From the NCBI GenBank assembly GCA_000509105.1, contig BAIF02000025.1:1-32361 (forward strand): 32,361 bases of DNA. The letters are read 5' to 3'. Below, in pieces: positions 1-8,403 of this stretch. Position 1 is the first letter of the stretch, and the number at the start of each line of letters is the position of its first letter. The notes under the pieces are model-generated. The model did not search any database. It was not told the DNA's origin and was given only the letters and a program-made list of their open reading frames with translations. This DNA is from Clostridiales bacterium VE202-21 (lineage in GTDB: Bacteria > Bacillota > Clostridia > Lachnospirales > Lachnospiraceae). The position numbers were made by a program, and so were the translations under genes.

Positions 1-99
1 ACGAGGTGAGTCCGTCATCCGTCAACGAGTCTAAAGCTCGTTAACTAACTCCCGATTTAACAAGACATTATAAATAGTAAGAAAACTAATATTACCTTA

Positions 100-124
100 A
101 TATTCATAATTTTACTATGAATAT
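100..124. promoter_or_regulatory. Inverted repeat upstream of first sugar ABC operon (possible operator)
   Basis: A perfect 9-bp inverted repeat (ATATTCATA, 7-nt spacer, TATGAATAT) lies 57 nt before the start of the first binding-protein gene. Its position and symmetry fit an operator for a sugar-responsive regulator, but no clear -35/-10 pair could be placed around it. A second, weaker inverted repeat (AACGAG/CTCGTT) lies at 24-42 and may be the tail of an upstream terminator. The rest of 1-180 shows no gene. Confidence 0.4.
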
Positions 125-180
125 AAGAATGATAAGATGTACATAGTTCGTAACAACAAACAATAAATGGAGGGAAAGCT

Positions 181-1467
181 ATGAAAAAGAAAATGATCAG
201 TGCTGTATTAGCTCTTGTAATGCTCGGCTCACTGACGGCCTGCGGCAGCACAGGCAAGGAGGAAGATGCAGCAACGGATGGTGCAAAGGCAGACGAGCCG
301 GTCAAGTTAAAAATCCTGACGGAGTTTGATCCGCAGACTCTCGGAGAGGAATATCTGGCTACTTTTGATGAGGTGGCGGATGAACTGGGATATGAGATCG
401 ATGTAGAACGGGTAGACACTGAGACTTATAAAACGAAAATCCGCGTTGCACTTCAGGGAAATGAACTTCCGGATGTCTTTTTTACATGGGGGGATTCTTA
501 TACACAGCCATTCCTGGATGCAGACGCGCTTTATCCGATTGATGATGCGCTGCAGGAATTTGATGCGAAGCTTTATCCGACCTATGCAGTACCTTATGAA
601 GATGGGCATATGTATACAGTTCCTCACCAGGCCAATGGTACTTACATGACGTTTTATAATAAAAAGGTTTTTGAAAAGCTGGGCATGGATGTGCCAACTA
701 ACTGGGATGAGCTTTTAGCAGTTGTGGATAAATGTAATGAGCAGGGGATCTATGCCCTGGGGCTTGGTAATAAAGACCGCTGGGAGGGAGACCTGTTCTA
801 CAATGAAATGGTGCTCAGGGAAGATACGGACGCCTATAACAGGGCCATGGACGGCGACGGTGCATTTACGGATGAAGCATTCAAAAATGCAGCCGAAAAA
901 GTAGAAACTCTGGTTCAAAAGGGTGCATTTCAGAAGGGGTATATGCAGGCTACGACTTCAGAGGTCATTGAGATGTTCAGGGCAGATCAGATTGCTATGT
1001 ATCCGGTTGGTTCCTGGATGCTTTCCACTATGATCGCGGGTGATTTGGCCGAGAAAACGGGATATATGATGTTTCCGGCAACGGGGGCGGCGGAAGAAGT
1101 TGAGACCGCTACGACCTGTATGTCAGGCAATCTGCCTCAGGGGCTGGTAGCTTCGGCAAGCAGCCAGTTTCCGGAGGAAGCAGCCAGGTTTATTGTACGG
1201 TATGGACAGAAAATAAATGACATCAATGTGAAAAAAGGCAATATTGGATTTATGGAAACGGATGTAAAGCCGGAAGGCGAAGTCCATGAAATTCTGAAGC
1301 AGTATGAAGAGGATTTCAAAAACTATAAAATCATGCAGACCTGGTGGTTCAGCCTGGTAGATGCGAAGATTGGTGAACCTATGCGTGACCTGTCACACCA
1401 ACAGTTCGCGGGGCAGATTGAAGTTGATGATTTTCTGAAAGAATTAAATACGATCATGAAACAATGA
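181..1467 (+). CDS. Sugar ABC transporter substrate-binding lipoprotein (xylo-oligosaccharide-type)
   Basis: This 428-residue extracellular binding protein captures a sugar and hands it to the two permeases encoded just downstream. It begins with a lipoprotein signal: lysines at 2-4, a hydrophobic stretch, then the lipobox LTAC with the lipidated cysteine at residue 21. A low-complexity acidic linker follows, then a family-1-type binding fold (residues about 40-428) with motifs such as LPDVFFTWGDS and the MFRADQIAMYPVGSWM segment typical of this family. The start is supported by GGAGG at 171-175. It is the first gene of a set ending in a GH43 xylosidase, so xylo-oligosaccharides or arabinoxylan fragments are the likely ligands; that is inferred from context. 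No ATPase gene is present. Confidence 0.9.
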   Translation: MKKKMISAVLALVMLGSLTACGSTGKEEDAATDGAKADEPVKLKILTEFDPQTLGEEYLATFDEVADELGYEIDVERVDTETYKTKIRVALQGNELPDVFFTWGDSYTQPFLDADALYPIDDALQEFDAKLYPTYAVPYEDGHMYTVPHQANGTYMTFYNKKVFEKLGMDVPTNWDELLAVVDKCNEQGIYALGLGNKDRWEGDLFYNEMVLREDTDAYNRAMDGDGAFTDEAFKNAAEKVETLVQKGAFQKGYMQATTSEVIEMFRADQIAMYPVGSWMLSTMIAGDLAEKTGYMMFPATGAAEEVETATTCMSGNLPQGLVASASSQFPEEAARFIVRYGQKINDINVKKGNIGFMETDVKPEGEVHEILKQYEEDFKNYKIMQTWWFSLVDAKIGEPMRDLSHQQFAGQIEVDDFLKELNTIMKQ

Positions 1468-1478
1468 CAATAGGAATA

Positions 1479-1509
1479 CCGGCAGGCAGACAGCTGTGCA
1501 GCCTGCCGG
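1479..1509 (+). terminator. Hairpin between binding-protein and permease genes
   Basis: A perfect 9-bp GC-rich stem (CCGGCAGGC / GCCTGCCGG) with a 13-nt loop begins 11 nt after the binding-protein stop and is followed by ATTTTC. Its place between a highly needed binding protein and low-demand permeases fits an attenuator or 3'-end mRNA stabiliser, as known for malE-malF type operons. The T-tract is short, so partial read-through is expected. Confidence 0.65.
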
Positions 1510-1544
1510 ATTTTCATGACAGAGACAGGAAGGGCGGTTTTACC

Positions 1545-2429
1545 ATGCAGAAAATGCTGTCAAACAAAAAATATATTATTCTTTTCGTATTGCCCGGGCT
1601 GGTGATCTATCTGGCAATGTTTATATTTCCTATTATTTATACCGCGGGTTTGAGCTTTACAGACTGGGAGGGAATCGGCGCAAAAGAATTTGTAGGGCTT
1701 GAAAATTATATAAAGCTTATAAGCTCCGATTCTGTGTTCCATACAGGAGTCAAAAATACGCTGGTTATCCTGGTGGTAGCCGTCATAGGGCAGCTCTTGC
1801 CGGCCATGCTGTTTGCAGTGCTGCTCTGGAAATTTACAAAGGGAACACGGTTTTTCAGGAATGCCTACTTTATTCCTGTGATTCTCTCAACCGCAGCAAT
1901 TTCTCTCTTATGGCAGAAAATTTACGATCCCAATTATGGAGTACTTAATGATATCCTGACGCGCCTTGGGATGTCCGGATTGTGCAGAGGGTGGCTTACG
2001 GAGGAGAAGACGGCATTGATCGCTGTAATCATCCCGATTATATGGCAGTACATAGGATATCATCTGATCATTATCTATGCAGGGCTGAAGGGAATCCCCG
2101 AACAGTATGAGGAAGCTGCAAAGATAGACGGCGCAAGTGGGTTCAAAGCTTTTTTCTATGTGACACTGCCCTTGCTGAGAGATATTATTAAAATTTGTGT
2201 CGTTCTGGCTACTGTGGGCGGATTAAAGATATTTGACAATATCTATATCATGACAGGAGGAGGACCTTATAACCTTACGACAACCATTGCGATACAAATG
2301 TACAAAGAATCCTTTCTGAAGATGCAGTTTGGATATGGCAGTGCCATAGCGGTTCTGTTGTCGGTCATCTGCATTGCCGCATTTCTGATCATCAATAAAG
2401 TGATGACGAAAGAAGCAGTGGAATATTAG
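1545..2429 (+). CDS. Sugar ABC transporter permease, MalF-like
   Basis: This integral membrane subunit forms half of the sugar channel. The start is placed at ATG 1545, preceded by AGGAAGGGCGG; the frame is open back to 1464, but that extension would cross the intergenic hairpin. The product is about 294 residues with six predicted membrane segments, the first at IILFVLPGLVIYLAMFIFPI. The conserved cytoplasmic EAA loop that docks on the ATPase is visible (EEAAKIDGASGFKAFF), which places it in the CUT1 permease family. It is followed 11 nt later by the partner permease. Confidence 0.92.
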   Translation: MQKMLSNKKYIILFVLPGLVIYLAMFIFPIIYTAGLSFTDWEGIGAKEFVGLENYIKLISSDSVFHTGVKNTLVILVVAVIGQLLPAMLFAVLLWKFTKGTRFFRNAYFIPVILSTAAISLLWQKIYDPNYGVLNDILTRLGMSGLCRGWLTEEKTALIAVIIPIIWQYIGYHLIIIYAGLKGIPEQYEEAAKIDGASGFKAFFYVTLPLLRDIIKICVVLATVGGLKIFDNIYIMTGGGPYNLTTTIAIQMYKESFLKMQFGYGSAIAVLLSVICIAAFLIINKVMTKEAVEY

Positions 2430-2440
2430 GGAGGAAGATT

Positions 2441-3268
2441 ATGAAGAAAAAGACTTGTAAAATATTAGCGTATGCGGCTATGCTGCTCTTTGCACTGATC
2501 CAGATTTTCCCGTTTTTATGGCTGGTTAACTTTTCACTGAAAGGAACTGCCCAGATATTTACGGAAAGTTCCCTATCACTGCCAAACCCGGTCATATGGA
2601 ACAATTATCAGGAGGCCTGGTTTAAAGGAAATGTAGCAAAATACTTTATGAACAGTGTTCTCGTATCAGCAGTCAGTGTGGGAGGAATTCTGCTGATTGC
2701 AGGCATGATGGCATATGCAATAACCAGGCTTACGTGGAAATGGAAAAAAGGGACTTTTAACCTGCTGATGCTGGGTATGATGATCCCTATCCACGCAACG
2801 CTGATCCCGCTGTTTATTGTGTTAAAGAAGATGCATTTACTGAGTACACATATGGGGATTATCCTGCCATATATTGCGACGGGACTGCCCCTTGCGGTAT
2901 TTATCTATTCTAATTTTATCAGAAGCATCCCATTTGAGATGGAGTCTGCAGCGGCAATTGACGGATGCTCTGTTACTAAAATGTATTTTAAGATTATTCT
3001 GCCGATTCTGAAACCCGCTACAGCCACAATAGCGATATTCTCATTTATGAGCATATGGAATGAATTTATCATGGCATCTACTTTCTTGCAGAATCAAAGC
3101 CTTAATACACTTCCTGTCGGCCTTATGGCATTTAAGGGCCAGTATCTGACTGACTGGGGGCCATTGGGAGCAGCTATAGTCATTGCAAGCATTCCGATTC
3201 TTTTGTTCTATTTTATATTCAGCGAACAGGTTGAGAAAAGCTTTGCGGCTGGTGCAGCTTTGAAGTAA
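2441..3268 (+). CDS. Sugar ABC transporter permease, MalG-like
   Basis: This is the second membrane subunit of the same CUT1-type importer, 275 residues. The start is supported by GGGAGGAAG directly before ATG 2441. The N-terminal membrane segment (ILAYAAMLLFALIQIFPFLW) and the late EAA loop (EMESAAAIDGCSVTKMYF, with the C-terminal KIILPILKP) are characteristic of MalG-type permeases. The protein ends in EKSFAAGAALK, close to the usual V..G...GA.KG ending of the family. Energy must come from an ATPase encoded elsewhere. Confidence 0.92.
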   Translation: MKKKTCKILAYAAMLLFALIQIFPFLWLVNFSLKGTAQIFTESSLSLPNPVIWNNYQEAWFKGNVAKYFMNSVLVSAVSVGGILLIAGMMAYAITRLTWKWKKGTFNLLMLGMMIPIHATLIPLFIVLKKMHLLSTHMGIILPYIATGLPLAVFIYSNFIRSIPFEMESAAAIDGCSVTKMYFKIILPILKPATATIAIFSFMSIWNEFIMASTFLQNQSLNTLPVGLMAFKGQYLTDWGPLGAAIVIASIPILLFYFIFSEQVEKSFAAGAALK

Positions 3269-3276
3269 ACATTTTC

Positions 3277-3304
3277 GTAACTGTTCATAGTTCTGAACAG
3301 TTAC
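3277..3304 (+). promoter_or_regulatory. 11-bp perfect hairpin between permease and GH43 genes
   Basis: GTAACTGTTCA and TGAACAGTTAC form a perfect 11-bp inverted repeat with a 6-nt loop, flanked on both sides by the direct repeat ACATTTTC (3269-3276 and 3305-3312). It could be an mRNA stabiliser, an attenuator or a protein-binding site. No long T-tract follows, so it is not a clear intrinsic terminator. Confidence 0.5.
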
Positions 3305-3336
3305 ACATTTTCAAAATAAATGAAGAGGTGAAAGTT

Positions 3337-4923
3337 ATGAAAAATCCAATTATCCGCGGATTTCATCCGGATCCGTCCATCATAAGGGTAAAGGAAGACT
3401 ACTATATTGCAACTTCGACTTTTGAATGGTTTCCGGGAGTGTGCCTGTATCATTCCAGGGATCTGGAACATTGGGAACAGCTGCCGTCGCCGCTGAACAG
3501 GGCAGCCCAGCTGGAGATGAAAGGCAATAAGAGTTCTGCCGGAGTCTATGCGCCCTGCCTGTCCTATGACAATGGAATATACTACCTGGTATACACAGAT
3601 ACTAAAAATCATTCAGGGCTGTTCTGGGACTGTCATAATTATCTGGTTACGGCACAAGATCCGGCGGGAGAATGGTCAGATCCGGTAGAGCTGAACTCAT
3701 CGGGATTCGACCCATCGCTGTTCCACGACAAAGATGGCCGGAAGTGGCTGGTGAACATGACATTTGACTATAGAAAAGGGGATATTCAGAAAAATTATCC
3801 GCTGTGGTCGGGTATTATGCTGCAGGAATACGATCCGGTAAGCAGGAAGCTGGTCGGGAAGTCTGAAATTATATTCAATGGTACGGAGATCGGGACAGTA
3901 GAGGGGCCGCATCTGTATTACAGGGATGGCTTTTACTATCTGCTGTGTGCGGAAGGCGGTACGTTTGAGGGGCATGCAGTGACAATGGCCCGTTCCCAAA
4001 ATATATGGGGCCCCTATGAGACGAATCCTGAGAACCCTATTTTATCCTCAAGAAATGACTGTACACTAAAATTGCAGCGTGCGGGCCATGCAGATATTGT
4101 AGAAGCCCACAATGGAAAATGGTATATGGTATATTTATGCAGCCGGCCGCTGCCGTCCAGAGGCGGAAGTATCATGGGGCGTGAAACTGCGATACAGGAG
4201 GTCCGATGGAATCAGGCAGGATGGCTTGAGACTGTAAACGGTACAGGGACACCCGATGAAAACTTTGAGAGTGGTTTTGAAGTAGCGGCCTACGAGCGGT
4301 TAGAGTTCTGGGACTTTAATACAAAAGAACTGCCGATCGGATTTCAGACTCTGCGTATTCCCATGAAAGAGTATATTAGGCTGGATGAACGGCCGGGGTA
4401 TCTGCGTTTATACGGAAGAGAAGCATTAAGCTCGGACCATACAAATGTAATGGCTGCCAGGCGTCAGGAAGAGTTCTGCTTTACGGCTGAAACAAAAATG
4501 GAGTTTAAGCCGCTGAATTATTTCCAAATGGCCGGGATCACCTATTTCTATGATACAATCAATCATTTTTATCTGTACATATCTGCAGATGATGAAGGAA
4601 AACGGGTAATCAATCTTTATCATAATGATATGGGTAACTATCATTTCCCAATGGGAAGAGAAGGAATTCCGATATCGGATGAGGGCGCTGTCTGGCTCAA
4701 AATGGATGTACATTATGATAGAATTTCCTTTTTCTGGTCATTGGATGGAGAGAAGTATATACAGTCTGCCAGAAGCCTCTACTGTGGTGACATGACCGAT
4801 GAGGCTTATCGCAGGATATCTCAGGAGCGGTTTACTGGAAGCTTCGCGGGAATAGCCTGTCAGAATTTATTTGGGGGGGACTGCTATGCAGACTTTGATT
4901 GGTTTCAGATGAAGTATAGTTAA
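3337..4923 (+). CDS. GH43 beta-xylosidase / alpha-L-arabinofuranosidase
   Basis: This 528-residue glycoside hydrolase probably removes xylose from the non-reducing ends of xylo-oligosaccharides in the cytoplasm, since no signal peptide is present. The opening NPIIRGFHPDPS and ATSTFEWFPG are hallmarks of the GH43 xylosidase subgroup that includes Selenomonas XynB. The three catalytic acids fit the known spacing: Asp12 (HPDPS, base), Asp125 (GFDPSLFH, pKa modulator) and Glu189 (VEGPHLYY, acid). A C-terminal beta-sandwich domain (about residues 320-528) completes the active site in this family. The start is ATG 3337 with GAGGTG 6 nt upstream; a GTG at 3328 lies inside that ribosome site and is less likely. 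It is the last gene before the IS1182 insertion. Confidence 0.93.
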   Translation: MKNPIIRGFHPDPSIIRVKEDYYIATSTFEWFPGVCLYHSRDLEHWEQLPSPLNRAAQLEMKGNKSSAGVYAPCLSYDNGIYYLVYTDTKNHSGLFWDCHNYLVTAQDPAGEWSDPVELNSSGFDPSLFHDKDGRKWLVNMTFDYRKGDIQKNYPLWSGIMLQEYDPVSRKLVGKSEIIFNGTEIGTVEGPHLYYRDGFYYLLCAEGGTFEGHAVTMARSQNIWGPYETNPENPILSSRNDCTLKLQRAGHADIVEAHNGKWYMVYLCSRPLPSRGGSIMGRETAIQEVRWNQAGWLETVNGTGTPDENFESGFEVAAYERLEFWDFNTKELPIGFQTLRIPMKEYIRLDERPGYLRLYGREALSSDHTNVMAARRQEEFCFTAETKMEFKPLNYFQMAGITYFYDTINHFYLYISADDEGKRVINLYHNDMGNYHFPMGREGIPISDEGAVWLKMDVHYDRISFFWSLDGEKYIQSARSLYCGDMTDEAYRRISQERFTGSFAGIACQNLFGGDCYADFDWFQMKYS

Positions 4924-5058
4924 AATGCTAGTTCTCTGTTCTGGAAATCATTCAAGGCGTTAGGATTAAAATCCAAGAATTCTTCATATTCAAGGCCACA
5001 TTTTTAAAAATAAGGGGGTGTCGGTTAATACCGATTTTTAACCTCTGACAGCCAGTGA

Positions 5059-5119
5059 GGAGACAATCCCATAGAATCCGGGCTTTTTTTAAGCCGGGAT
5101 TCTATGTGGGATTGTCTCC
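5059..5119. terminator. Long hairpin inside left end of IS1182 element
   Basis: GGAGACAATCCC, a 2-nt bulge, ATAGAATCC and a GGCTT tract pair with their complements to give an imperfect stem of about 26 bp closed by a T-rich loop. It lies downstream of the transposase stop codon and can act as a terminator or a shield against transcription entering the element. Confidence 0.7.
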
Positions 5120-5187
5120 TCCTTTTTGCAACTTTTATTTTAGGGCGCAAAACCCCCTTGTCTGGATTTTTTGAAGCACATCTTCTG

Positions 5188-6942
5188 CTAAGCTGCTTTC
5201 TGCTCCTTTTTCCCTTCGTACTTTTCGATCTCATGATGTAAGAACCGATGGTATTTCATGATGTTCCGTCCAATCGCATACAGCATGAACTCTTTATAAA
5301 TTTTCTCCTCTAACCGGTAGTTGAACCGCCGGAAGCTTTCGTTTTCCTTGATATCTCCAAAGTGTCCTTCTGTCTGGATCGAACGGATCTGCCGTTTCAA
5401 AATCCCTTCCTCACTCTGGATATTTGCGTTGGATTCTTCCCGCAGTTCTTCCCAGCGTTCGTTGATCTTCATGACTTTATTCCGGTCTGGATTCTTTTGG
5501 GCATCGTATTTATAAAGACATTTGGATTTATGCTCACAGCCGCCGCAGTCCGCACAGCCATATACCTCTACCGTCTGGGTATAACCCTCCTGCTCTTTGC
5601 TTTCCGTCCGGATATGGCGCAGCTCTCTTCCATCATGGCAGATGTAATAGCGCTCATCCTCAAAGACGGCGTATGTCATGTTGTAATACTTCCCGATATC
5701 TTCTTCATAAGCCCGGGGGTTCCGCTTCTCATGGTCCTGAAGCTTGATATAGCTTCGGATCCCGTTCTCTTTGAGATACAGCAGATTCTTTTCACTGCAG
5801 TAGCCGCTGTCGGCAGTCACCTCATCCAGAGTATCCCCAAACGCATTCTGGTGCTTTTTCAAAACGGGGATCAGCGTATTATAGTCTGTCCGGTCATTAC
5901 TCACATATCCGTGGACTATAAAGTAATTCTCTACTGCGATCTGGGCATTGTATGCCGGCTTTAGCTGCCCGTTCAGCATATGGTCCTCTTTCATCCGCAT
6001 GAATGTTGCTTCCAGGTCCGTCTTTGAATAGCTGTTCCGGTCTTTTCCCATGTTCTCAAAGCATTCCTTATACCCCATCAGGCGGTTTCCGCATTCTTCC
6101 AGCTCCTCATAGAGTTTCTGGATCTCCGGCTTATGTTTCCCTTTTCCGAAAACGAATTCGATCCCTTCCCCTTGCGCAATACACATCAGGTTTTTTTGCA
6201 GCTTCAGGATCTCAAGGGGAGAACAGTGATCGATCTCAATGATGGTGTTATTGGGGATCTTTTTATGCTTTGTCAGTTTCCGTTTCCTGTTTTCTTCGAT
6301 GGCCTTCCTGACTTTGTCCATTCCTTCGATCAAGAACATATGGGCATCCCCGAGATTGTATTTCGTCCCATATCCATTCTCCAGCAGGAATGCGTTGTAC
6401 TTTGCATAAAGGGCATCGATGGCATCCAGCAGGCCGGCAAGATGATAGTTGAGGCTGCCACGCCAGACGAACGTGTATCTGTTTGCGTTGGCTTCAAGCT
6501 TTGTCCCGTCAATGTAAAGCTCTTTCAGTGTGATAAGCCCTTCCTTCTCCAGGCGGCGCATGAACTGGTAATTCAGTTCATCCAGGACTTCTCCCGTCAG
6601 CTTTTTCCCTTTAAAATCGTAAAAAACATCCCGCTGGGGCTTCTGCCCTTTGGTCAGCCAGATAAAAGCAAGATCCCTCTGGCATAAGTCTACAATACGG
6701 TCAACAGCCCTTACCCCGCGCATGTTCGCGTAGGTAACAACAGAATACAGCATGATTGGGTTAAACCCGGTTCTTCCCTTATCTGAATAACAGGCCAGCA
6801 GGCCTGAAAAATCTAACTCCTCCAATACCTTTTTCAGGGTATAGACTGGATCGTCGTCGGGTAGACTCAATTCGAAGAAACTGAAGTTGATTTTCTGTTG
6901 CCCAATTTCAAAAAAGTTGTTATAATAATCTTGTTTTTGCAT
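5188..6942 (-). CDS. IS1182-family DDE transposase
   Basis: This 584-residue transposase appears intact. An N-terminal DUF772-type domain (about residues 30-110, with TGFNPIMLYSVVTYANMRG) precedes the RNase-H-like catalytic core. The likely catalytic triad is Asp145 (YIDGTKLEAN), Asp378 (VTADSGYC) and Glu525 (TEGHFGDIK). The insertion between the second Asp and Glu carries a cysteine cluster (CADCGGCEHKSKC, residues 463-475) that may bind metal. The ATG at 6942 has only a weak GGA ribosome site, and TATAAT lies a few bases upstream, so the transcript may be nearly leaderless. The gene product cuts and moves the surrounding element. Confidence 0.93.
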   Translation of the reverse strand: MQKQDYYNNFFEIGQQKINFSFFELSLPDDDPVYTLKKVLEELDFSGLLACYSDKGRTGFNPIMLYSVVTYANMRGVRAVDRIVDLCQRDLAFIWLTKGQKPQRDVFYDFKGKKLTGEVLDELNYQFMRRLEKEGLITLKELYIDGTKLEANANRYTFVWRGSLNYHLAGLLDAIDALYAKYNAFLLENGYGTKYNLGDAHMFLIEGMDKVRKAIEENRKRKLTKHKKIPNNTIIEIDHCSPLEILKLQKNLMCIAQGEGIEFVFGKGKHKPEIQKLYEELEECGNRLMGYKECFENMGKDRNSYSKTDLEATFMRMKEDHMLNGQLKPAYNAQIAVENYFIVHGYVSNDRTDYNTLIPVLKKHQNAFGDTLDEVTADSGYCSEKNLLYLKENGIRSYIKLQDHEKRNPRAYEEDIGKYYNMTYAVFEDERYYICHDGRELRHIRTESKEQEGYTQTVEVYGCADCGGCEHKSKCLYKYDAQKNPDRNKVMKINERWEELREESNANIQSEEGILKRQIRSIQTEGHFGDIKENESFRRFNYRLEEKIYKEFMLYAIGRNIMKYHRFLHHEIEKYEGKKEQKAA

Positions 6943-7018
6943 AGTTCCATTATAACATGGAACGGAGAGAAAGATGGTTGTCGTTAGCCATCTTTTTTCT
7001 TTTTGAGGGAATATTTCA

Positions 7019-7054
7019 GGGGCCGGTGTGACTCGCTTGAGTCACACCGGCCCC
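7019..7054. terminator. 16-bp perfect hairpin inside right end of IS1182 element
   Basis: GGGGCCGGTGTGACTC and its exact complement are separated by GCTT, followed on the plus strand by TTTCT. It lies upstream of the transposase gene and would block transcription entering from outside. A smaller hairpin followed by a T-run (AAGATGG/CCATCTT, 6971-6994) lies next to it. Confidence 0.75.
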
Positions 7055-7232
7055 TTTCTGGGACTATCTATTTCCCGACAGCCCCTTATTTTTTACTTAT
7101 AAACAGAAATCTAATTTCCTGCAGAGTATGCTACTGATAAAACAAACAGAGAATAAAACTAATAAAAACAGATAAAAATAGAGAAAAATAGAAAGTAATA
7201 GAGAAAAAAATAGAAAAAATTCTCCGCTAAGC

Positions 7233-7270
7233 TTGACTTTTTTCTCCGAGTTGATATAATATAGCTATAT
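7233..7270 (+). promoter_or_regulatory. Promoter and palindrome of LacI-type regulator gene
   Basis: TTGACT (7233-7238) and TATAAT (7255-7260) with a 16-nt spacer form a good sigma-A promoter. The 12-bp perfect palindrome ATATAGCTATAT (7259-7270) overlaps the -10 and start region and may be the autoregulatory operator. The preceding 7100-7220 is very A-rich, with recurring AAAAATAGA-type units, and holds no gene. Confidence 0.7.
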
Positions 7271-7323
7271 CAAGAAGAAAATTTGATTCATTTGTAAGTC
7301 TGCATGACTTTAGGAGGATAAAT

Positions 7324-8298
7324 ATGGGCACTATAAAAGATGTAGCGAAAAAAGCCGGAGTCTCGGTATCTACCGTTTATAAGGTTTTTAATGAAAACTA
7401 CAGTACCCGCCCGGGAATAAAAGAGCGTGTACTGGAGGCCTGCAAGGAAGTGAATTATACGCACCATGCAGTAGTCCGCAACCGTAAGCTGTTAGGATTA
7501 ATGTTCAGCGAGGCGAAGAATCCATTTACCAATGACCTGATCCAGATGATCATTGAAGAATTGGGAAGCGAATATGAAATCGTTGTATTATTCAGCAACG
7601 AAGATACAGACAGAGAAGAGCAGAATGTGGCCTGCCTGGAGCGCCTGGGGGTTGATGCATTAATCTTCGCAGCCGTGTCAAACTATAACTATCCGGAGAT
7701 CGAAAAAATGATTGAGGATGGCAAGCCGGTTATCCAGATTTTTATGTGTACCCACCAAGGTGCAGATACCATTCTTTTTGACGATGAGCTGGGAACATAC
7801 CGGGCAATAAAATACCTGCTGCAGAACGGGCATAGAGATATTCTGATGCTTTACAAATACCGGGAAGATTTTCCGCAAAGAGGCGACGGCTACAGACGGG
7901 CCTTTGAAGAGGCAGGGCTGGAAGTCGATTCCCGTTTCTTATATGATATTCCCTATAATGACAGTATCAGGGGAATGATACAAAACCATATTCAGGAATT
8001 GCAGCCTACTGCCATTTTAGCAGTGAATGAAATAATTGCTACGGCTGCAGTGGCGGCGATTACAGAAATGAAACTGTCTTTTCCAGAGGACATCAGTCTG
8101 ATTATTTATGATGATTTACCCTGGGCGGCAGCCTCGGGAATCACCACGATTGGGCATGCTTTCGATTCTGCAGGGTCGCTCTGTAAAAATATCCTGTCGA
8201 ACTCAGGAAGTGCCGGTAAACCTCATGAGCCGGTCCGGCTGGTGATTGATCCAATGCTCATTGTACGTGATTCCGTAAAAATCTTAGATTCTAAATAG
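7324..8298 (+). CDS. LacI-family transcriptional regulator
   Basis: This 324-residue DNA-binding regulator starts with a LacI helix-turn-helix and hinge (TIKDVAKKAGVSVSTVYKVFN, residues 3-23; then residues 24-58), followed by a periplasmic-binding-protein-like effector domain from about residue 60. The second helix reads VSTVYKVFN instead of the usual VSTVSRVLN, so its operator preference may differ from standard LacI proteins. AGGAGG precedes ATG 7324. It directly precedes the second sugar ABC transporter and two glycosidases, which it most likely represses in the absence of their substrate; that is inferred from adjacency. Confidence 0.9.
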   Translation: MGTIKDVAKKAGVSVSTVYKVFNENYSTRPGIKERVLEACKEVNYTHHAVVRNRKLLGLMFSEAKNPFTNDLIQMIIEELGSEYEIVVLFSNEDTDREEQNVACLERLGVDALIFAAVSNYNYPEIEKMIEDGKPVIQIFMCTHQGADTILFDDELGTYRAIKYLLQNGHRDILMLYKYREDFPQRGDGYRRAFEEAGLEVDSRFLYDIPYNDSIRGMIQNHIQELQPTAILAVNEIIATAAVAAITEMKLSFPEDISLIIYDDLPWAAASGITTIGHAFDSAGSLCKNILSNSGSAGKPHEPVRLVIDPMLIVRDSVKILDSK

Positions 8299-8363
8299 AT
8301 GAAATAAGGGCCCAAACCAGTTATTAAGTCATTGCATCCGGAGGCGATGGTTAATAATAAATA

Positions 8364-8385
8364 TAAACAAGTATAACCATGTTTA
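8364..8385. promoter_or_regulatory. Weak inverted repeat before second binding-protein gene
   Basis: TAAACA and TGTTTA with a 10-nt spacer flank TATAAC (8372-8377), a possible -10. This is a candidate operator for the adjacent LacI-type regulator, 19 nt before the start codon. The -35 is not convincing. Confidence 0.3.
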
Positions 8386-8403
8386 AAAGGTGAGGAGAAA
8401 AGC

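Larger units (their letters stand above)
5014..7085 (-). mobile_element. IS1182-family insertion sequence
   Basis: This element of about 2.07 kb carries one transposase gene on the minus strand. The ends form imperfect terminal inverted repeats: GGGGGTGTCGG at 5014 and, on the other strand from 7085, GGGGCTGTCGG. Similarity continues outward into AAAAATAA on both sides, so the exact ends could lie a few bases further out, and no unambiguous target duplication could be assigned. Strong hairpins lie just inside each end. The insertion separates the GH43 operon from the LacI-controlled operon without breaking either. Confidence 0.85.

Noticed and set aside
5362..5964. Long plus-strand open frame of 200 codons
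   Set aside because: It lies antisense within the clearly real IS1182 transposase gene and has no ribosome site or family features.
7100..7220. A-rich region with recurring AAAAATAGA units as a coding or regulatory repeat array
   Set aside because: Units are irregular in sequence and spacing; probably an AT-rich upstream promoter segment.
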